Source of the DNA: Climacteris rufus
Taxonomy: Eukaryota; Chordata; Aves; Passeriformes; Climacteridae
NCBI GenBank assembly: GCA_013398175.1
Contig: VZRZ01002579.1
Location: 303,984-367,983 of the forward strand
Direction of reading: 5' to 3'
DNA: 64,000 nucleotides
Below are positions 24,223 through 37,085 of this stretch, piece by piece. The notes beneath the pieces were generated by a model. That model made no database searches. It saw only the letters and a list, made by a program, of their open reading frames with translations, and was not told the DNA's origin. The stretch's first letter is position 1; each line of letters begins with the position of its first letter. A program made the position numbers and the translations under genes.

Positions 24223-27165
24223 CAAGCAGACCATACCTATTTTGGATACTGTCTTAGAAGATAATTTTTGTCCTCTCTATTTGCTTTAGGTATAGTCTTG
24301 TTGGCAGTTGCAAAATAGATGCCTAACTTCTAGATGGCTAAATTAGGTGAGATGAATCACACCTTCGGTTGTATTCTGAGGTATAGTTAAGAAAGTAAAT
24401 AGAATTTAGCTCTCCTGCTCATTAGCATAGGCCTCTGCTTTTAGTCTGCAGGATTATGAGGTGAGTGTTTTTCTTTGTAAGCCTGCAAAGAACTATGGTT
24501 ATTACAAAGGCAACCAAATCAAGATGTATGTTATTCTCTTCCCACAGGCATGAGGAGTATGGTTTTGGTTTTCATTGATTTAAATATAGTGGTAGGTTAA
24601 TCCACAGAAATCCAGGTTCTAACCACAAAGATTTCCTTGTGTAAATCTCAACTGGCATGTGTCAAAATGTAATGGTATGGGATCACATAGCCAAGAACAG
24701 CTTGTGCCTTGGTGACCAGTACCGGAATAAGAATAGAGAAATGGTAGAATGGCAATTATCTGAGGTAGTATTAGACTATGTCCCTGCCCAAACAGTCTTC
24801 TGGAATGACACTTCCATTAGTTGTAAAGACAAATTCATGCTGTCTACGGGCATTGGCTGTCTTTCCCCAATATGGTCATTCCTGGCTTGCCTGAGTTGGA
24901 AAAAGTAGTATGAATTCATGGGCTCGATCGACATGCAAAACTGGAGAGATGACCCCACATTTGTAATGTGCAAATCATCCTCAAATTAATATACTTCCAC
25001 ATAAAATAAAACAAAATTCCACACTGCTCAAAGTAGTTTTCAGAGAAAATCTCAGCTGGCAAACTTTCACAGGAAATTACAAACTTTTTAATTCTGGATA
25101 ATTTATACTTGGATTTTTTTGGTATCAGATAACAATCTCGGTATTCTTATAAAGCATAACCTGATAAAAATTGATGAGATCAGTTTCTCCTTGTGATATC
25201 CATTTCTCTTTTGCATTGTAACACAGTCTGTGGACAGATGCACTAAATACTATCATATAATGACCTATGGCAAGTCTTGGTGAAGTGATAAAAAATGGAA
25301 AAACTCAAAATTGCATTGGGCCATAGATTATTATTGAAAAAGCTCAGGTAATCTCAGGTATGGGTATGGTACCAGTTCCCTTTACAGCAACTGATATTTC
25401 TCAAATACTACTATGAAAATTGGTAAGCTAACAATGATCTGCTTTAATGAAAAACTATGGACCATGGCTTATCACCTTTCATTCAGTTTTGCTCACAGAT
25501 GGAGAGCCAAGAAAACCTTTCACTAGCCAAGAATATACTAAAATCTTTCAGTGTGAGATGCTACAGCAGTGAAGCATTCAGCACTTATGGTGGGCTATGC
25601 TTCCAAATGAGTTGACATGATAAGACAATTAGATTGTTAGGTAAACAGATTGTTCTAGTTTGGAACTAGATACCTTGTAAAAAGTTAGGTGGCTTTCTAA
25701 TGAAAAACTAGCTGATGAAAAAATGTTTCTTTGTGTAGATGAAATCTATATAAAACATGATGGAAATATAAAGGAATGACTAAACATTAAATCTTTACAG
25801 ATTCATTCATTCACTCACCAGAGGTTGCAGTGAATTAAGCAACACTTGGTGCAAATATGCATTTATCTATGTAAATACGGAAGGAAAAATACTACTGAGT
25901 AATTTAGGCATTTACAAAGAAAAGATAAAAAGCCAGATTTTTTAAAGTGTTGGTTTTATTATATATAATTTTTGGATATCTAAATAATAGAAAGTGAAAA
26001 CATTAGTGACTTGTGTGACTTCTATGGCTGTATTGTTCATTTAAATGACACTTCCGGTAAGTAATTTGAAACATGGAATGTGGTTACAGAGAAGCTTTGT
26101 TTCCCTGGAGATTTTTTTAGCAAATGTCTCAACTGTTAAATCATTGGAGAATCATAAGGAATCACTTGTAGGCCTTCTGACTTTTCATGTTTGCTTTTTG
26201 TTACTTGGCTACACCATTTTTACCCAAAGAAAGAAATATTTTTTCAATATTTTTTCTTTGTTTTGTTTTCAAAAAGAAGAGAGGCTTTTTATATTTCTTT
26301 GTAAGGTGTTTGTTCTGAAGTACTTTAATACTATTTTTAGCTTCTACACAAAGTGTCTGAAAATAAATTTCTGGACAATTTTTTTTTATTAATTCACCAC
26401 AGTTTCAGACATATCCTCAAAAAATTTCCAGAATAAAAATATTTCCTGAAGTAGCCAACCAGTTATCACATAAGGGGTGAGAAGCGCCAGACAGCAGAGA
26501 CCATTTGTGAAGTCTGCTTTTATCTGTTAGCTAGAATTCTCAGAACCTCTTCAAGTTTCCTGAGAACTCTTAAGACTGGAGACTGATCCAGGACTGACAC
26601 CTGATCTTTACTGAGTACACTGCGATTCAAGGAATTCACATGTCTAGGATTCATGGCAGAATCTGTGTTTCTACATAATCCCTAAGACCTTATCTTGCTG
26701 AGGAAGCTACACTGCTTTCATAATTTTAGAATTCCTCAAAATAGTAGGAAAATAGACTTCTTTTCCTCTAGATGTTGTGATTGCATTTCTCTATGCATTC
26801 ATTTAGAAAGCTATTTGTCAATAAAAAAAAATCATGATTTCTTGTTCTTTGTCAATTTTTGAAAAAATGCAAAAAAATTCATATGCAGTATATATTTATT
26901 CTATATTTAATAAATGTTAATATATTTAAATAATATTTCTAGAGAATATATTATACATTATTTATATATGAGCATACTTGCATTCAGTTTGAAGTCTGTA
27001 ATGAAATCTTAGATTAGGCTTTGCAAGGTTGCAAAATTAAATCTTTGCTCGGGAGTGTGCATCAAAAATGAAGGACCAGAATCACAGAAAACTGTAAGAG
27101 ACCTTAGCATCTCTTTGATGCAAATTTTGTATTTTTCTCTTCAGATTTTACATCCTTTCTTGAAC

Positions 27166-27232
27166 AAAAAAAGAAAAAAAACCCCAAAAAACAAAAACAA
27201 AAAAACAAACCCAAAAACCCAAAACCCCATCT
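27166..27232. repeat. A-rich low-complexity tract with CCC/CCCC steps
   Basis: A runs of 3 to 8 bases are separated by single Cs or CCC/CCCC blocks. It is simple sequence; the frame read across it at 27055-27321 is a lysine- and proline-rich artefact. Confidence 0.85.
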
Positions 27233-27377
27233 CTTTCCCTTTCTGTATAGATTTTTGTACTTGCAGGAACAACAGAAAATATTCTCAGAAATGTTTCACC
27301 CCATGTGTTCCTTTGGACTAAGTGGAATCAAGTGCCATGTCACTATTCCTCATTCTATCATCTCAACTCAGGATACA

Positions 27378-27415
27378 CTCTCTGATCATTCTCTGATCCA
27401 TCCTCTGATCATTCC
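27378..27415. repeat. Short tandem repeat of CTCTGATCAT-like units
   Basis: Three consecutive imperfect copies of TCTCTGATCATT (the middle one carries CCATC) occupy this stretch. Each contains the palindrome TGATCA or a one-base variant. Confidence 0.75.
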
Positions 27416-30159
27416 ATTTCTCCTCTTTTTTTTTCCTTTTGTACTTAAAATATATTTTTGTTAGAGGAGGATGGCAGAACTGCACAGAATTTCATCTCGG
27501 GTACATTTCCTTCAGTTCTGAAACGTTTTCCCAGAGAACATTTTCATTGATCTGTCTTTTCCACATTGTATCACACTAACAGTCTTACTCATTCTGTTAT
27601 TTAGTAGTGCACTGTTTAGGTCTTTAGCAAATGGTGATTTCCTAGCTTATAGAATAAAATAATTTTATTTATGATTGTATTCACGACCTTTCATTTTTTG
27701 CTGTTGACTTTACACCATTTCTGTTATTTCAGTCCCGAAGTCATCCCTTACTCTGTGTTTATGATGGCTCACAACCCAGTGCCAGACTTTTTCAGCCAAC
27801 ATCACAGATGAGACACTGTACTTAAACAGCCCTTAAGCAGCTACTTTAGGAACCTCCCTTGTACAGTCCCCTTCTCCTCCCCCCTCTCTTAAGTACTACC
27901 ATTGTTAGTTTTTCGCCTTAGAAATCTAAACCTAAAGGTATAAGGACTGCTCCATTTGCCTAGAAAATGAAATACAGAGTTTTCTATCTGACTTAATAAA
28001 TGCACTTCTATCCAATGCTATACTGAGATCTAATGAGATGTGATCTACTTTATTTGCAGAGGAAATAATTTCAAAGAGAGGCTCTGTATGAAGTCTGGTC
28101 TATTTTACCTTTTTTTAGGACATATTTCAGCTTATTCTATCTTCTTTTTTTCATCACATGTTTACATAACCTCTCAGAATTTGTAGTTCTGGTTATGACT
28201 GAAACTAAATACATTTTTTGTCAATAAAACAGACACTATATTACCTCATCCTATGAATGTGATTACCTGTCACAAAAGCTTTAGAATTCTGTAGCTGTAA
28301 ATAATTTCTGCCTGTGGATGGATAGTCTCTTCCCTTAAATTCTGATTTTGCTAAAGAAAGTCAAAGATTTTAGGTAGGGATGACACAACTTTCTAAATGG
28401 CGAATTCTGTGGGGAAATCTGTCAACTCAGTGTGCTTTTGGCATGCTGTGTGCTGTCACAAGCCTTTTGTGTAAAATAGGAGAGTGGGAGAGTCCCAAGG
28501 GATTAGAAAAGGCCTCAAGGTACTGTTTGCTACAAGTATTAACCTTTAAAACTGAGCTTTAATGCAACGTAGTCCATTATCACTTGTCTCCAGGGGTTTC
28601 AGTTAAAAGAAGAATTTGGGTCCTTTTCCTGCTCTACAGAACCCTCCAAAACATAGCGTAGTATCACCATCTCCCCACAGTAGTAGCTGTGTTTCAGTAG
28701 TGAGCAATGCACAAACTCTAGAGAACAATATAATACTATGCTGAGTATGGGTCACTATGGATCATCAGGGACCTATGGCTCTATAAATAGTATAAACATC
28801 ACATACCAACGGTTAATGTTTACATGGAAAACAATGAGACTAGATATACATTCCAATTTGTTAAATGTGTGTCTGGTTGTAGAAAATACCTGGATTCTGC
28901 CAATATTTAACTTTTCAGTTTTGATCTCCACAGGGAAACATAAACCAGTGATGATTTTTTTTTCCCAATGCTAAAGTTGTCAGATCCTAAATTTCCAGCT
29001 GCTCATACTGACACCTTTTCAGGGACTCTATGAGAACAATTTAATAGTTTCTTTCAGCAGAAAAACTGACTCCATTACAGTGCAGTGGCCCAGAGGACCA
29101 AGAGCAGCTGTTAAAATGCAATCACTGTTGAGCTCATAGAAATTGTTATAAAAGTTCTTTCACTGTTTCTCTATTTAAACTTGCTAAAGAACATCCAGTA
29201 AATGTATCCAACCTCTCCTTTAGATGCTTGTTCCTACTAGTGTTATGGAAGAAGATCTCTCTGTAGCAGTCTTTGTTTTAGTCTTTTATCCTTGGTAATG
29301 TTCCAACTGCTCTGAAAATGGCAATTATTAATTCACTGTGAAAAAAACCACCTCTTCTTTCTTGATCTTCTGGTTCATTTTATTCCAGTTTCTAACCTGC
29401 TGTTTCTGGCAAAAGCCTTTTTGATAAAGTGAAGGCTGAGTATTTTGGAGGCAGACTTTGACAAAATTAGGTGCCATATATGACAAGTCTCAGTTGGTGT
29501 TTGTTTAAGCTAGGGGGTAGACCACAATGACTCCATTTGGTAGCTCAGGTCTACATTGACAAAAGAGTATTTACCTGCTTGACTCTTCTCTAGAGACTGA
29601 TCACCGCTGGGAGTTTGGCACCTCATACCTCCACGGAGCGGCCAACGCATACACAAACCTTGCGCTCATCTGACTGAAATCACAAAACAGGGCTGGCAAG
29701 TGCTTAAGGAGTTCCTGACAAATGCAGGCTATTACTCCAAACCGAATGTTTGTTCCCCTCATCAGGCTTTCCAAGACTGTAGAAACTGCAGTCACAGCCT
29801 GACCATATGGATGGGTTGCAAAACTGCAAGGCTGTGAATTTAGGCAACTACTTAAGGAAAAGGTTTTCTTTGTCAATACTTATTCCAGATTAAATTTGAA
29901 ATAGCTTATGCTTCCCTGGCCATGCAGGTAAGATACCTGAAATTGCCTGGAATTTCCCTAAGGCTAAGAAACACAGCCGGATGGTTGCTGGAAAGTTGCT
30001 GACACACAGTAACTGGATCATATGCTAAGAATTGCAATTGTTGTCTGTTCATTTGGAGTTTGACCAAACTCAACATAAAACTATTTTCACAGAAACTAGT
30101 GGGCTACCTCTAAATAGTAGTCCAATGATGATAAAGAAGATCCATTTCTTAGGCATCAA

Positions 30160-30290
30160 CTTTGACTCGGGAAATCCTGATTCCAGCACTCTCTAACTCT
30201 TGGGGTGATCTTAGGCAGTGCTTTTTTCAGATCCTCAGATGCACGTCACTGACTTTGGGTGTGTAACTAAATGGCTTTGAAAAATCTGAC
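30160..30290 (+). mobile_element. Possible ancient MIR-like SINE fragment
   Basis: The phrase CTAACTCTTGGGGTGATCT followed by TAGGCAGTGC and TCAGATCCTCAG resembles the conserved core of MIR-type SINEs (established knowledge: a CTGTGTGACCTTGGGCAAGTC-like core followed by CCTCAG). Old MIR copies survive in bird genomes. The match is partial and judged by eye only. Confidence 0.3.
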
Positions 30291-30747
30291 TGGCATGCCT
30301 CTGTGCCCAGTGCCAACTCGGTTGAATTGGTTATTAGCAAAATCTTATGTTGTAGTAGTCCTGCTGGACTAATAAGGTGCTGTGTTGCTGAGGGCACTAT
30401 GAATAGCTAAGACAGATAACTAAGATAGACTATTGCTCAGCTGAGAAGTGTTTGAAGGGAAAGTTTCTTTGTCATTTAGAAACCCCTGGAGTGAATCCAG
30501 TTGGTAAAAGCAACCCTGAAATACTTCAAGTTTCTCTCCTATGTATCTTTCAAGTTAGTATCCTTCCTCTTTTTGATAGAGTAGATTATGAGACCCTACC
30601 TGTGTCATGACTGCCTGATCATATTAAGTGGTGGTGGTGAATTCCATGTGTTTCTGCTCAGGCTCAGAAAAGCTGTTCCATTGCAGCCCTTTATGCACAG
30701 GGTGTAATATCCTTATGGTATATCACAGTATTTTTGTTTGCTTGCAG

Positions 30748-31090
30748 GTAAAGGAAAACTTTTATATTTGTATCCTGAGGTTTACTGATATCCCCAGTGA
30801 GACAAAGGGCATTCCTCTACATAACTTCAAAAACAAATGCATATCAGTCCTTCTGACACCTGTGGAGATTGAGTTATCAGATCAAAGCTTGGAACAGATT
30901 TTTTTCTTCGTGGTTGCTTCACTCAGTCAGAAGCAATTTGTGGAAGACCTTTAGGGTACCTTCATGGAGCACAGCCGCATTGATTGGGAAGATGTGCATA
31001 CTTTTGTGAGCATATTTGTTCAGAGTTCAAAGTGCAAGGCATTCAGACCAGGGTTTTCCTGGAGGAACACCAGCGAACTACGTGGGTGTA
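30748..31090 (+). other. Protein-like open stretch, unidentified
   Basis: After an acceptor-like run (TTTGTTTGCTTGCAG) a frame runs from 30748 to a TAG at 30952. It reads on in the same frame with no further stop until about 31138. Residues such as FTDIPSETKGIPLHNFKNKC and VVASLSQKQFVEDL look less biased than most frames in this window. The tract 30628-30954 is also among the longest uninterrupted plus-strand frames outside repeats. I do not recognise a family. It could be a decayed exon, a retrocopy fragment or chance. No start codon context or polyadenylation signal supports an active gene. Confidence 0.2.
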
Positions 31091-34000
31091 CACATTCCTG
31101 TATACCTGGAGAGACATCTATGGGCTGTGAGCATAGTTAAGAGAGAAAACCTCTCAATATTATAAGTGGAAAATGAAAGTGAAATAAGGTGTTAGAAATC
31201 TAGCATGAAGACTATTAGTGCTGCATTTAGTGGGTAACCAGGAGGGCACAGGACAGGACAGGGTGTTCCCTTTCTTCTCTCTTGATCTTGGTTGTTGCTG
31301 GCTTAGACAGTGACATTCTCAGAAGAGAAAGGAAAGTGTTGGTACAGTGTGTATGACTGTCTGTCTATTTCAATAATAGCAATCCAGGGTCAAGTGAAGA
31401 GTTTCCAGGATTTCCTCATTTGTTGAAGTGTTGCAGTACACCTAGAAGAGCTGGCGACAAAAACAGAGGCTGGCAGACACCACTCATTTCATCCAGCAAT
31501 GTGCCCAGTTGTCATTGACAAAAGGGAGCTATTATATCAATTTTATTAAAGGAGGGAAGTCTTCTGCAAAACTCATCAGTTTTTGAGCTGTGGGGATTGA
31601 GAGGTGAGAGGTACTTTTTAAAGGATGGGGAATCAGTTTGTTATTGTGTAGCTATTTTTCACTCATGAAAGGTACGATTTATCATGATAACTATGTACCC
31701 AGAACCTGGAGTGAGTGATTAAGATTCTTTAAAATGACGAAATTAAATTTGCCCCTTTTCCAATAGTAACCTTGTCCAATAAAATAAATTTATGGTTGTG
31801 ATACGAAAGCATTGTTTATAAAAAATTCTCAGTCAGAACACAGGAAAAGTAAAAGAGGAATCTGAGTAGTAGAAAATTTATATTTTTCACAGGACTTCCT
31901 CAAATATGAGAATGCTTAAATTACTGCTCCAGTACATTTGATGTACATGATGTTCATTTTAGAAACTTCTGTTTTCCTTAGCAAATGGAAATTTAATGTC
32001 AATAAAGCATTCAGATCATAGGCAATGATAGCTAGAAATAGCATTCTAAATATTTTAATAGTGACATTCCAAAGATGTTTACCTTTGTGAAGATAAGCAA
32101 AACATATACAAAAAATAAATGAACAACAATCTGCATTCTGTCATTAAAATGAACTTTACAGATGACTTGCTCTTGGACTTGGACAAGGTCTTTTTTTAGA
32201 GCACAGTCTGCAGAACCAAAAAATAAAGACTAAACCAGACTGTTTGCAACCTCTCAGGGACCAAATACTGTACAGAAAGTGTTTTATGTTCTTCTATTGA
32301 TTTTTAAGTGCTTAGTTTAGTTATTAGAACACCATTTCTTTGTTCTTCTTCTCAGGTATTCTATATCAGCTCTGTGGTTTAAAGTGATTCTTAAAAAGTC
32401 TCTAACTTCCTTACACATACAGTGAATTCATGCCAAAAGCCTTTTGGATATATATACTCTGTCTCTTTTATACCACTGCTGCATGATAAAGAGAAAGGAA
32501 GACACTTTTGAAGCATCTACATTATCATTCTCAGTTACTACTTTCATCCATCCTGTCCATCACTGCAATTTTTACATGTCTGGGCTGTCATACACCAGGA
32601 CTGATTAACCTGACATCTTTTGGCATTAAGGCCCCTTTTATTAAGTGTGCTGAGCATAGAGTCTAACACTGCTATAAAATTTTATCAGTAACTGTTTCAA
32701 GGAGTTCAGACCTTGGGAAAGTAATGTCCAGAGGACCTAAGTCTGGTCAATGTTCTGTTCAAAGCTTTAACATGTCAGGGAAAATCAAAGTGAACAAAAG
32801 CAATGTGTGAATGAATAAGTGGGGATCATCAGATTCTCATAGCTCCAGCCATCTTCTGGGTGAGGTATAAGACTGAACCCCTCATTAGAGATCATTAGTC
32901 AAGGATTTACACATTATCAGGGTGGCATAGATGCCAAGACTGTTTGTTCATGTACAGCCCCACCATGCTGGAGTGATGCTTGGGCTGACTTGATTGTAAC
33001 AATGAAGATTTTCCCCAGGGAAATTGAAAGTCCACCCAGTGAACCTGCTCCAGAGAGCTGCCCCTCACAGTACAGGTGAAGCCTAGCAGTCTGCAGTTAT
33101 GTCTTCTGGCTGAACCAAAAAGAGGCATCAGGGAACACTTTTAGATCTTCTTAAAGAGAATCCTGTTTCAAGCAGCCACCATTCACAGACAACCCAAATT
33201 CAAGATGAATTTAAGCAATAATTGTCTTGTGTGTCTTGTTGACACTTGCAGATACAAACTGCTTTGCCCTTCAGTTTAACAGCTAAAGAATTGTGATCAA
33301 AACCTACATTTTACCGTGCAGAAGAAGCTAATTTAGACCAAATGCAGAACAGTGCCTTGTCATCTAGCCAAAAGCAAAGAGAGATACACACAGCTTCATC
33401 AACCTTTTGTGTTACAATTCAACACAAGGTAGCAAAAATAAACGAGACTTGACATGAAAATATGACAAAATTTAATGAAGTAATGTCATAAAGACCATAT
33501 TGTTTTCCTTTCCTGTTTTTTTTTAGGTTTTTTTTTTCCCAGTTGTATTTTTCATTCATTTTTATTAGCCAACCAATTCAGGAAGGAGGGTATAAATTCT
33601 AACTTTGGTTTGTCAGTGAAAAAAGACTACAATACATAAAAATTCCATGTGGAATTAAAACTAGCCTGTCCTCAAGGAGACATCTGGCTGTCTGCTCCCT
33701 CACTTGGGCACACAGTGTGCATACCAGCAGGCTGTGCTTCTCAGTGGCTTTGGATTAATACTTTCACTAAAATAACATAATAATGCCTTAAGTATTAATG
33801 GATCACTTTAGCCAGCTGCAATAAGTGAAAGAATGAAACTTGTTATGTTCCAAAATAAGACTGAAATTCTTTGAACTGCTGGCAATACTAGAAGTAAGTG
33901 AAGTTCATAACATCTATCCAGAACCCATACGAAGACAGGCTGTGAGAAATGCCCAATTGTATTTTCAAGTAACAATGTTGTCACGGTGTTTCTTGCTTTA

Positions 34001-34719
34001 AGGATCTGTATCCTGCCTCTCTTCTGTGAGTCACTCACAGGTCTGTACCCAATATTAGGAAATTCCCAAAGAGAATTTACTGAAGGTTTGCAAAGAGAGT
34101 CATCTTTCCAGCTTATGTGTTTGTGCATCTGACCTTCCTTATTGCTTGCTGTAGCTTTTATCCATTCATATTTGTGTGTGTGTCTGTGTGCATATGCACA
34201 AACTTCTTACGCAGTCTGGGGAAAACTGGCAAGGACTGTGATGTGGAGGTTTCGTTTGGAAGGGCTGGTTGCTATGAGTGCACCAGTGAGCATGTTTGCA
34301 GTTGGCAATGGACAAGCATTAACTAGCCCTAAGTGTTCAACTTTTTTGGTTTGCATCTCCTGAGATGGTTTCCAGTGGAAACATAGATTATTCATTAAGC
34401 ATTCAAGCCTCCTCAAATAGACTTTCCCTTTTTTTACTTCATCTTCACAGGCTCTCAGGAATAGTCGACAACCACAAATTGGTAACCACAGGGCTACATC
34501 TAGCAAAACTGTGAAAGAAAAGTCCTTAAAGCAATGTTGCATCCATCATATACAGATACAAGTGTGACAGGGTTTGTAGAGATGACCAATATATTTTACA
34601 AGATCCATTTGCACTTTAAAGAAACCAATATTAAGAGCACACAAGCCTCACTTCTGATCTACAACAGAAGGAACAGACTTAAAATTAAATATAAGCTGGA
34701 ATAATTGCTTTGAGTTTAA

Positions 34720-34753
34720 TTTAATTATGGGAGTAATTTAATTGCTGGAGTAA
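34720..34753. repeat. Two-copy 17-bp imperfect tandem repeat
   Basis: TTTAATTATGGGAGTAA (34720-34736) is followed directly by TTTAATTGCTGGAGTAA (34737-34753); they differ at three positions. Confidence 0.85.
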
Positions 34754-36371
34754 TCAATAGAAAAGTCTGGGTATTATTTGTGGTCAGAATGAGATATTAA
34801 TTATAGGGAATTTCCAAAGTTGCTTCCTCTTGAGAGACTGATGCAAAGAAAAGTTATTGCTTGTGAAAATCTGAGAGTTTATATCGTAATTGGTCTTCTT
34901 GTATTTAGAATTTCCTTGACAAATTTTCAGCTGATTTTGTCTAAGTACATTTTCCTCCCATCAGAAAATCATGTAATTTTTTCACTTAGAATGGTTAAAT
35001 GGGAAGTGCTTTAAGGACACAATTAAGTTCTGCATTGAATCTTATGTGATGATATAGGTAGCTCAGGACAAAGATAATAATCTTGATCTTTTTTATTTTA
35101 TTTTGCATTATGATATAACACTTGCACCTTCTCACATTGGATCTGAATCAGCTTTCTGATGCATTCACGTCTGAGTTATAAATTAAGATTCATTATTAAA
35201 CTTAGCATTATTAAAGCAGACTGTAGTAAAGGTACAAGTAAAGGACAAGAAAAAATTACTATGATTTATGTACCTTCTGGTGTAAGTTACTTTTTTTTTC
35301 CAGATTGTCATGTGAAAGTTTTCTCTTAGTCTTCTTTTTTTTTTCTGTGCAAGCTAAAACTTCACTTTTGCTTTTGAAGATTCTCACCATGGGACCATTT
35401 TATGCTGTAATTTGGCAGAGGTTCTTTCTGAGTAGGAGGTTTGGACTTGTTTTCAGGAAAACTGAGGTATTATTTTTTTTTTTTTGCTTTTGTTAAATTT
35501 TGGTATTTTGCTAACCTTTTTGATGAGTACATAGGGACTATCAAGAAAAGCTTTTCTCAAGGAAATGGAAAAAATCTACTCTCTGCCATACATGGGAATG
35601 GGGAGATAATTATTGTGTTTGAAAAACAAAAAGTGAACAAATGAATTTAGAGAACTGTCTGGAATTCACATCCCTGAAAAGTAGTTGATTTTACTTTTAT
35701 GAACTTCTTCTCATATACTTAATTTTCTAAAATATGTTCACTTGTTCTTAGAAAAGAATAAACCTTCCTAATCGTTAAGAAATTTGCTATATCATACCCA
35801 TTGATTAAAAACTAAATTGGGAATAGAGTACAGCACTTCTGATGTAATTTCATAATTATTTTTAATGCATATACTAACAAACCTCTCTAAAACAAGGAAG
35901 TAAATTTATGAAAATATATAGATGGATATGGGTACTCATTGGATTCTCTTCTCCTTGTTGAATCAGAGGAAGGTTCTTGACTTCCATTTCATTCCTTGGC
36001 AATGTTTTGCTAATATTGCCTTAGAGATATCTTGCCTTTCAGTTGGCTCACCTGAGAAATGCCTGTTGAGGAAGCAAAAGTGAGGAAAATTTTTTTCTAA
36101 AGCGTATTAGAATATTTCTAGGGAAAGTAAAATATAAGAAAGACCAGTCTCTGGTACAATAAGTGCATTAAAAGATCCATTTCAGTAGGACAGCAGAATG
36201 AAAATATTACGTTTAGTGATGGGGTCAATAAAAGATAACCTTTCCTCTTACACAATTTATTGTCCAAGTAATTGCACTGTGCCTAAGCCTATATTGCTGG
36301 GATCATGTGAAGACTCGTTCCTCAAAAGCTCAACAAACTATAGAATTTCTCTAAGACCTTGTGAAGGGTGA

Positions 36372-36402
36372 TTTTTTNNNNNNNNNNNNNNNNNNNTTTT
36401 TT
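36372..36402. other. Assembly gap (19 N) inside a T run
   Basis: Six Ts (36372-36377), then 19 Ns (36378-36396), then six Ts. The gap interrupts a poly-T homopolymer, so it is most likely a sequencing or polishing limit and not a missing unique sequence. Confidence 0.85.
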
Positions 36403-36739
36403 GACAGCTTGATTTGACTCCCAGGACTTGTTAGATGGGATTCCAAATTCAGCTGACAACAATCGACTAACCTTGCAGGTCTTTTCGGGTATGCCTCTTA
36501 TTTTGGAATTAAGAGCATTACTTTTAACTATCATATTAAATATCATCATCCCCAGAAGAGTAGGGCATATCAAATATTTCCTTTATTCACTTTCCAGATA
36601 ATTCCTAGAAGCACTACCTCTGTCATTCTGTGTGTTCTCCCAAGTTCCTGAAGTTCACAAAAGACAATATTTACTTAGAATTTGTAGATCGTTCAAATTA
36701 ATATAAATTGAAATGTATTCAAAGTACCTTCTAAAAATG

Positions 36740-36745
36740 CTTAAG
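36740..36745. repeat. Target-site duplication, left copy (CTTAAG)
   Basis: Exact match to 37080-37085 across the LTR at 36746-37079. CTTAAG is itself a palindrome. Confidence 0.8.
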
Positions 36746-37079
36746 TGTTGCCCATTTTTACTGTTAAAAATAGCTAGCTCTTTGCTAGGTAGTTTTCAAG
36801 GACTAGAATTCTGTAAACATAGCTATGTTATTGTAGAATTATCTTGTTATTGCATTCCTTTCCCATGGACATAGATCCTTTGATGGACATTTCTTTTGAC
36901 CACTGTAGTTAAAGACGGAAGTGTTAATTTTCTCCAATGAACTGTGATTTCTAAAAGTGTATATAAGAATTAAAAGAAGGTGGGTTCCCCCCTTCCTCCC
37001 TTTGCTCTGAACACGAACAGCTGGCTCCGTCTCCTTTCTACTGCGTCTCCTTATTCCCGCGGTGATAAGCGTAGTAATA
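36746..37079 (+). mobile_element. Solo LTR, 334 bp, family 1 copy B (old)
   Basis: It starts TGTTGCCC like the other two copies of this family and shares their middle ('cattcctttcccatgg', 'tttgatggacatttctttt', 'gaccactgtag', 'gtgatttctaaaa'). It is clearly more diverged and about 30 bp longer. The last bases are AATA, so the terminal CA has become TA. A TATATAAG box is followed by AATTAAA, a variant of the AATAAA seen in copies A and C. Downstream is a C+T-rich R/U5-like part. Perfect CTTAAG duplications flank it. Orientation follows from the family alignment. No internal retroviral genes are present. Confidence 0.85.
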
Positions 37080-37085
37080 CTTAAG
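37080..37085. repeat. Target-site duplication, right copy (CTTAAG)
   Basis: Exact copy of 36740-36745. Confidence 0.8.

Larger units (their letters stand above)
19111..30159. other. Long noncoding stretch with scattered small repeats
   Basis: Eleven kilobases without a supported gene. Composition is A+T-rich throughout, with homopolymer runs of about 12-14 T near 21957 and 22845, A+T-rich palindromic text around 26880-26990, and the small repeats listed separately at 24196, 27166 and 27378. A CpG-enriched patch lies at 29600-29830. I recognised no CR1, LTR or DNA transposon here. Confidence 0.6.
31091..36739. other. Long noncoding stretch, little structure
   Basis: A+T-rich sequence without a supported gene. 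A short TG-rich run lies near 34174-34192 and a 17-bp tandem at 34720-34753. T runs occur around 33510-33540, 35330 and 35470. Several short frames of 60-110 codons have no recognisable content. Confidence 0.6.

Noticed and set aside
36322..36573. 83-codon minus-strand frame
   Set aside because: It crosses the 19-N gap in a T run, so it is not a real continuous frame.
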